From Reyranellaceae bacterium (GTDB taxonomy: Bacteria; Pseudomonadota; Alphaproteobacteria; Reyranellales; Reyranellaceae): a DNA stretch of 64,000 nucleotides. The position numbers and the translations under genes are program-made. Numbering within the stretch: position 1 is the stretch's first letter; each line of letters opens with the position of its first letter. Positions 61,619 to 64,000 of the stretch are shown one piece after another. The stretch is from contig JALHMM010000010.1 of assembly GCA_022844045.1 (NCBI GenBank), positions 42,802 through 106,801 on the forward strand, given 5' to 3'. The notes beneath the pieces are model-generated. The model did not search any database. It worked only from the letters and a program-made list of their open reading frames with translations, and was not told where the DNA came from.

Positions 61619-62929
61619 TCAATCGTCGCTCGCCGCGGCCGCCTGCGCTTTCTTCTCCGCCGGGTCGTTCATCATCACGGTGATGTCGGCGTTGAGGTGA
61701 TGCGTCGGGCCTTCGGTGGCCTGTCCGGTGTTCAGCACCGTGCGGCCATAGGCCGACACCACGGGGATCGCTTCGCGCGCGATCGGCGCCATCTTCTTCT
61801 TGCGCTTCAGCGCCGCTGATATGAACGGCGCCAGCTCGGCTTGCTTCTTGGCCTCGCGCGCCGCCGCGCCCGTCTTCAAGGTCGGCATCACCTTCTCAGC
61901 GAACAGGTTCAGCGAGTCGCAGATGTGCTCGTGTTTGTTCCGTCCGCCCTGCTGGATGAAGATCACCTGGTCGACGCCGGCGTCCTGGTAGCGCTGGAGA
62001 TGCTCGGTGAGCTGCGCGGGCGTACCGATGCCGCTGCCGTGGCCGACTTCCGGCAGGCCCGACTTCGCGATCTCGAAGCGATCCCACACATTGGTGACGC
62101 CGGGCTGGTGCGCGCCGTAGACGTAGAAGTGGCCCAGCGAGTAGCCGAAGAACTGGAAGCCCTCGGCGCCGCGGCGTTTGGCTTCCGCCGCGTCCTCGTG
62201 GCAGGAGAAGCCGGTGACCATGGCGACATTGGCGTTCACCGTGTGACCGATCGGCACGCACGCCTCGGACTTGATGATCTCGTAATACTCCTTCGCCCAT
62301 TTGCCGGCTTCATCAGGATCGACGAAGGCGAAGGTCAGCGCGCCGATGCCGGCTCGGGCGGCGGCGTGGATAGTCTCGCGGCGTGAGCAAGCGACCCAGA
62401 TCGGCGGATGCGGCGTCTGGTAGGGCTTGGGCACGATGTTGCGCGGCGGCATCGAGAAGTAGCGGCCGTTGAAGCCGGGATAGGGCTCCATCACCATCAT
62501 GTTGGCGGTCTGCTCGACCGCCTCGCGCCACATCGCCTTCTTGTCGTCGGGCGAGATACCGAAGCCTTCGAGCTCGACGCGCGAGGCCGACTCGCCGGTG
62601 CCCCAATCGACGCGGCCCGAGGCGATGAGGTCCAGCGTGCCGATGCGCTCGGCGACGCGGGCCGGATGGTTGTATCCCGGCGGCGCCAGCACCACGCCGT
62701 GGCCGATGCGGATGCTCTTGGTGCGCGCGGCGCAGGCCGCGAGGAACACCTCGGGCGCCGAGGAATGCGCGTACTCCTCGAGGAAGTGATGCTCGACTTC
62801 CCAGACGTAGTCGATGCCCAGCCGGTCGGCGAGCTCGACCTGCGCCAGCGCCTCATGGAACAGCCGATGCTCCGCGCCATGGGTCCAGGGGCGGGGGAGC
62901 TGATGCTCGTAGAGCAGGCCGAATTTCAT
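61619..62929 (-). CDS. LLM class flavin-dependent oxidoreductase
   Basis: A 436-residue luciferase-like monooxygenase family member: KFGLLYEHQLPRPW, ELADRLGIDYVWEVEHHFLEEYAHSSAPEVFLAACAARTKSIRIGHGVVLAPP, HPARVAERIGTLDLIASGRVDWGTGES, PHPPIWVACSRRETIHAAARAGIGAL. It probably uses reduced FMN to oxygenate an organic substrate; a flavin reductase is not seen nearby. It is longer than typical LLM proteins because of a C-terminal extension after AEKVMPTLK. Confidence 0.9.
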   Translation of the reverse strand: MKFGLLYEHQLPRPWTHGAEHRLFHEALAQVELADRLGIDYVWEVEHHFLEEYAHSSAPEVFLAACAARTKSIRIGHGVVLAPPGYNHPARVAERIGTLDLIASGRVDWGTGESASRVELEGFGISPDDKKAMWREAVEQTANMMVMEPYPGFNGRYFSMPPRNIVPKPYQTPHPPIWVACSRRETIHAAARAGIGALTFAFVDPDEAGKWAKEYYEIIKSEACVPIGHTVNANVAMVTGFSCHEDAAEAKRRGAEGFQFFGYSLGHFYVYGAHQPGVTNVWDRFEIAKSGLPEVGHGSGIGTPAQLTEHLQRYQDAGVDQVIFIQQGGRNKHEHICDSLNLFAEKVMPTLKTGAAAREAKKQAELAPFISAALKRKKKMAPIAREAIPVVSAYGRTVLNTGQATEGPTHHLNADITVMMNDPAEKKAQAAAASDD

Positions 62930-62951
62930 GGTTGTTGTCTCCTGTCTTTGC

Positions 62952-63105
62952 CTTCTCCCCGCGAAGGCGGGGAGAAGGTGCCCGAAGGGCGGATGAGGGG
63001 CTTCACGACGCTGATACAAGACAGGGTGCTCGTTGTGATGCCGCGAAGCCCCTCATCCGCCTCGCTGGCGCTCGGCACCTTCTCCCCGCCTTCGCGGGGA
63101 GAAGG
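62952..63105. repeat. Palindromic repeat, family B copy 3
   Basis: Arms CTTCTCCCCGCGAAGGCGGG and complement with inner arms GGTGCCCGAAGGGCGGATGA / TCATCCGCCTCGCTGGCGCT. It lies between two same-strand genes. Confidence 0.9.
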
Positions 63106-63110
63106 AATGG

Positions 63111-63878
63111 CTAACGTGCCTCGCGCTTGCGCGTGAGGTCGCTGATCTGCACGTGCTTGCCGCCGTCGATGTCGATGCTGGCGCCGTTGATGAAGGCCGC
63201 TTTGTCGGTCATCAGGAAAGCGGCCATCTCGGCCATCTCCTCGACCGTGCCCGGCCTGCCGGTGGGGATGCCCTCGATGGCGCGCTGCAGGATCTCCGGC
63301 GGCATGCCCAGCACCTTGGGCGTGGCGATCAGGCCGGGCAACAGCGTGTTGCAGGTCACGCCCTTGTGTCCGTACTCGGCCACCACCACGCGCATCAGCC
63401 CGAGCAGCCCCGCCTTGCTGGCGCAATAGGCGGACTGGTAGCGCAAGCCGACCTGCGCCGCCTGCGAGGAGATGTTGACGAAGCGGCCCCAGCCCGTTTC
63501 CGCCATGGCGGGCGCGGTGGCCTTGATCATGTGGAACGGGCCGCTGAGGTTCACGCCCAGCTCCCACGCCCATTTCGCCGGGTCCATCTTGGCGATCGAG
63601 GCGATGTTGGCGACGATGCCGGCGCCGTTGACGACAGCGTCTACTTTGCCGAAATGCTCCCGCACCGCGGTGACCGAACGCTCGACGCTGGCGTAGTCGG
63701 CCACATCGCACGCCGCCACCATCACGCGCTTGTCGTCATTCGCCGGCGGCGCGGCGTCGATCGCCTGCTGCAGATCGAAACGCGCGACGCGCCAGCCTTC
63801 GTCGAGCAGCTTGCGCGTGAACGCCACGCCCATACCGCCAAATGCACCGGTGACGATCGCGACCCTGTCGTGGCTCAT
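63111..63878 (-). CDS. Short-chain dehydrogenase/reductase
   Basis: A 255-residue SDR: AIVTGAFGGMGVAFTRKLLDEG, VVNGAGIVANIAS, FVNISSQAAQVGLRYQSAYCASKAG (catalytic Ser, Tyr, Lys) and TDKAAFINGASIDIDGGKH. The N-A-G motif is NGAG, as in some family members. Substrate unknown. It probably forms a unit with the LLM oxidoreductase gene, despite the repeat between them. Confidence 0.9.
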   Translation of the reverse strand: MSHDRVAIVTGAFGGMGVAFTRKLLDEGWRVARFDLQQAIDAAPPANDDKRVMVAACDVADYASVERSVTAVREHFGKVDAVVNGAGIVANIASIAKMDPAKWAWELGVNLSGPFHMIKATAPAMAETGWGRFVNISSQAAQVGLRYQSAYCASKAGLLGLMRVVVAEYGHKGVTCNTLLPGLIATPKVLGMPPEILQRAIEGIPTGRPGTVEEMAEMAAFLMTDKAAFINGASIDIDGGKHVQISDLTRKREAR

Positions 63879-63900
63879 GTCTGGTGCTCTCCTCTTTTCT

Positions 63901-64000
63901 CCCTCTCCCCGCGAGCGGGGAGAGGGTCGGGGTGAGGGGGAGTCGCAGGTTGCGTACGACGGCGGTGCGTCACCTGATTCAGCCCCACACCCCAAACCAC
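63901..64000. repeat. Palindromic repeat, family C copy, cut by the window edge
   Basis: CCCTCTCCCCGCGAGCGGGG, AGAGGGTCGGGGTGAGGGGG and the start of the inverted half (AGCCCCACACCCCAAACCAC) are visible. Confidence 0.8.

Overview
The window is about 64 kb of GC-rich (roughly two thirds G+C), densely coded DNA with short intergenic gaps. It looks chromosomal and alphaproteobacterial: there are Flp-type pilins, an msrQ gene, many oligopeptide-type ABC transporters, CaiB/BaiF and acyl-CoA dehydrogenase genes, and several families of palindromic intergenic repeats. A Rhodospirillales/Reyranella-like soil or freshwater organism would fit, but the lineage is inference. I saw no rRNA, tRNA, CRISPR array, phage or insertion-sequence transposase.

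Positions 1-2204 hold the 5' part of msrQ, an enoyl-CoA hydratase, an MliC-like lipoprotein and a VOC protein. Positions 2205-12696 are a nitrate-assimilation island. On the minus strand, nasT is followed by a leader, then nasS-nrtA-nrtB-nrtC, an FAD reductase and nasA; cysG (siroheme synthase) runs divergently. Both nasS and cysG are preceded by a sigma-54-like -24/-12 promoter. In both cases the promoter is followed immediately by a pair of hexaloop hairpins with A at loop position 1 and G at position 4, the signature of RNA targets of ANTAR proteins such as NasT. No nitrite reductase gene is present.

Positions 12700-25394 hold a second nitrogen-scavenging locus. A minus-strand operon encodes a Dpp/Opp-type ABC transporter (five genes), AtzG, AtzE and AtzH homologues and a 2-hydroxyacid dehydrogenase. 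An AtzF-type allophanate hydrolase is divergent, followed by a GntR regulator and an FMN-dependent 2-hydroxyacid dehydrogenase. Two divergent sigma-54-like promoters flank a 117-bp spacer with two AT-rich palindromes. The ring- or biuret-opening enzymes that normally feed AtzE are absent, so the true substrate is unknown. This locus and the NasT leader pair are the most interesting content of the window.

Positions 25495-29459 carry two near-identical flp pilins, CinA-type amidase, a DOPA-dioxygenase-family protein, an SDR, an enoyl-CoA hydratase and a GNAT. Positions 29909-37790 are a second peptide-type ABC transporter operon ending in a double-domain CoA-transferase. Then come a frameshifted toxin with intact antitoxin, an AraC-GyrI regulator, and a lipid or acyl-CoA catabolic cluster (SDR, SnoaL-like, four acyl-CoA dehydrogenases, MFS). 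The rest (47690-63878) is a set of mostly single catabolic enzymes: D-aminoacylase-type amidohydrolase, oxaloacetate-decarboxylase-like, TauD, PanE-like, TPP enzyme, MDR, GMC oxidoreductase, 2-hydroxyacid oxidase, hydrolase, Bug protein, LLM oxidoreductase and SDR.

At least five families of 80-220 bp palindromic repeats sit between genes, including inside operons. In several cases they appear to supply the Shine-Dalgarno sequence of the next gene, and in one case the C-terminus of an ATPase.
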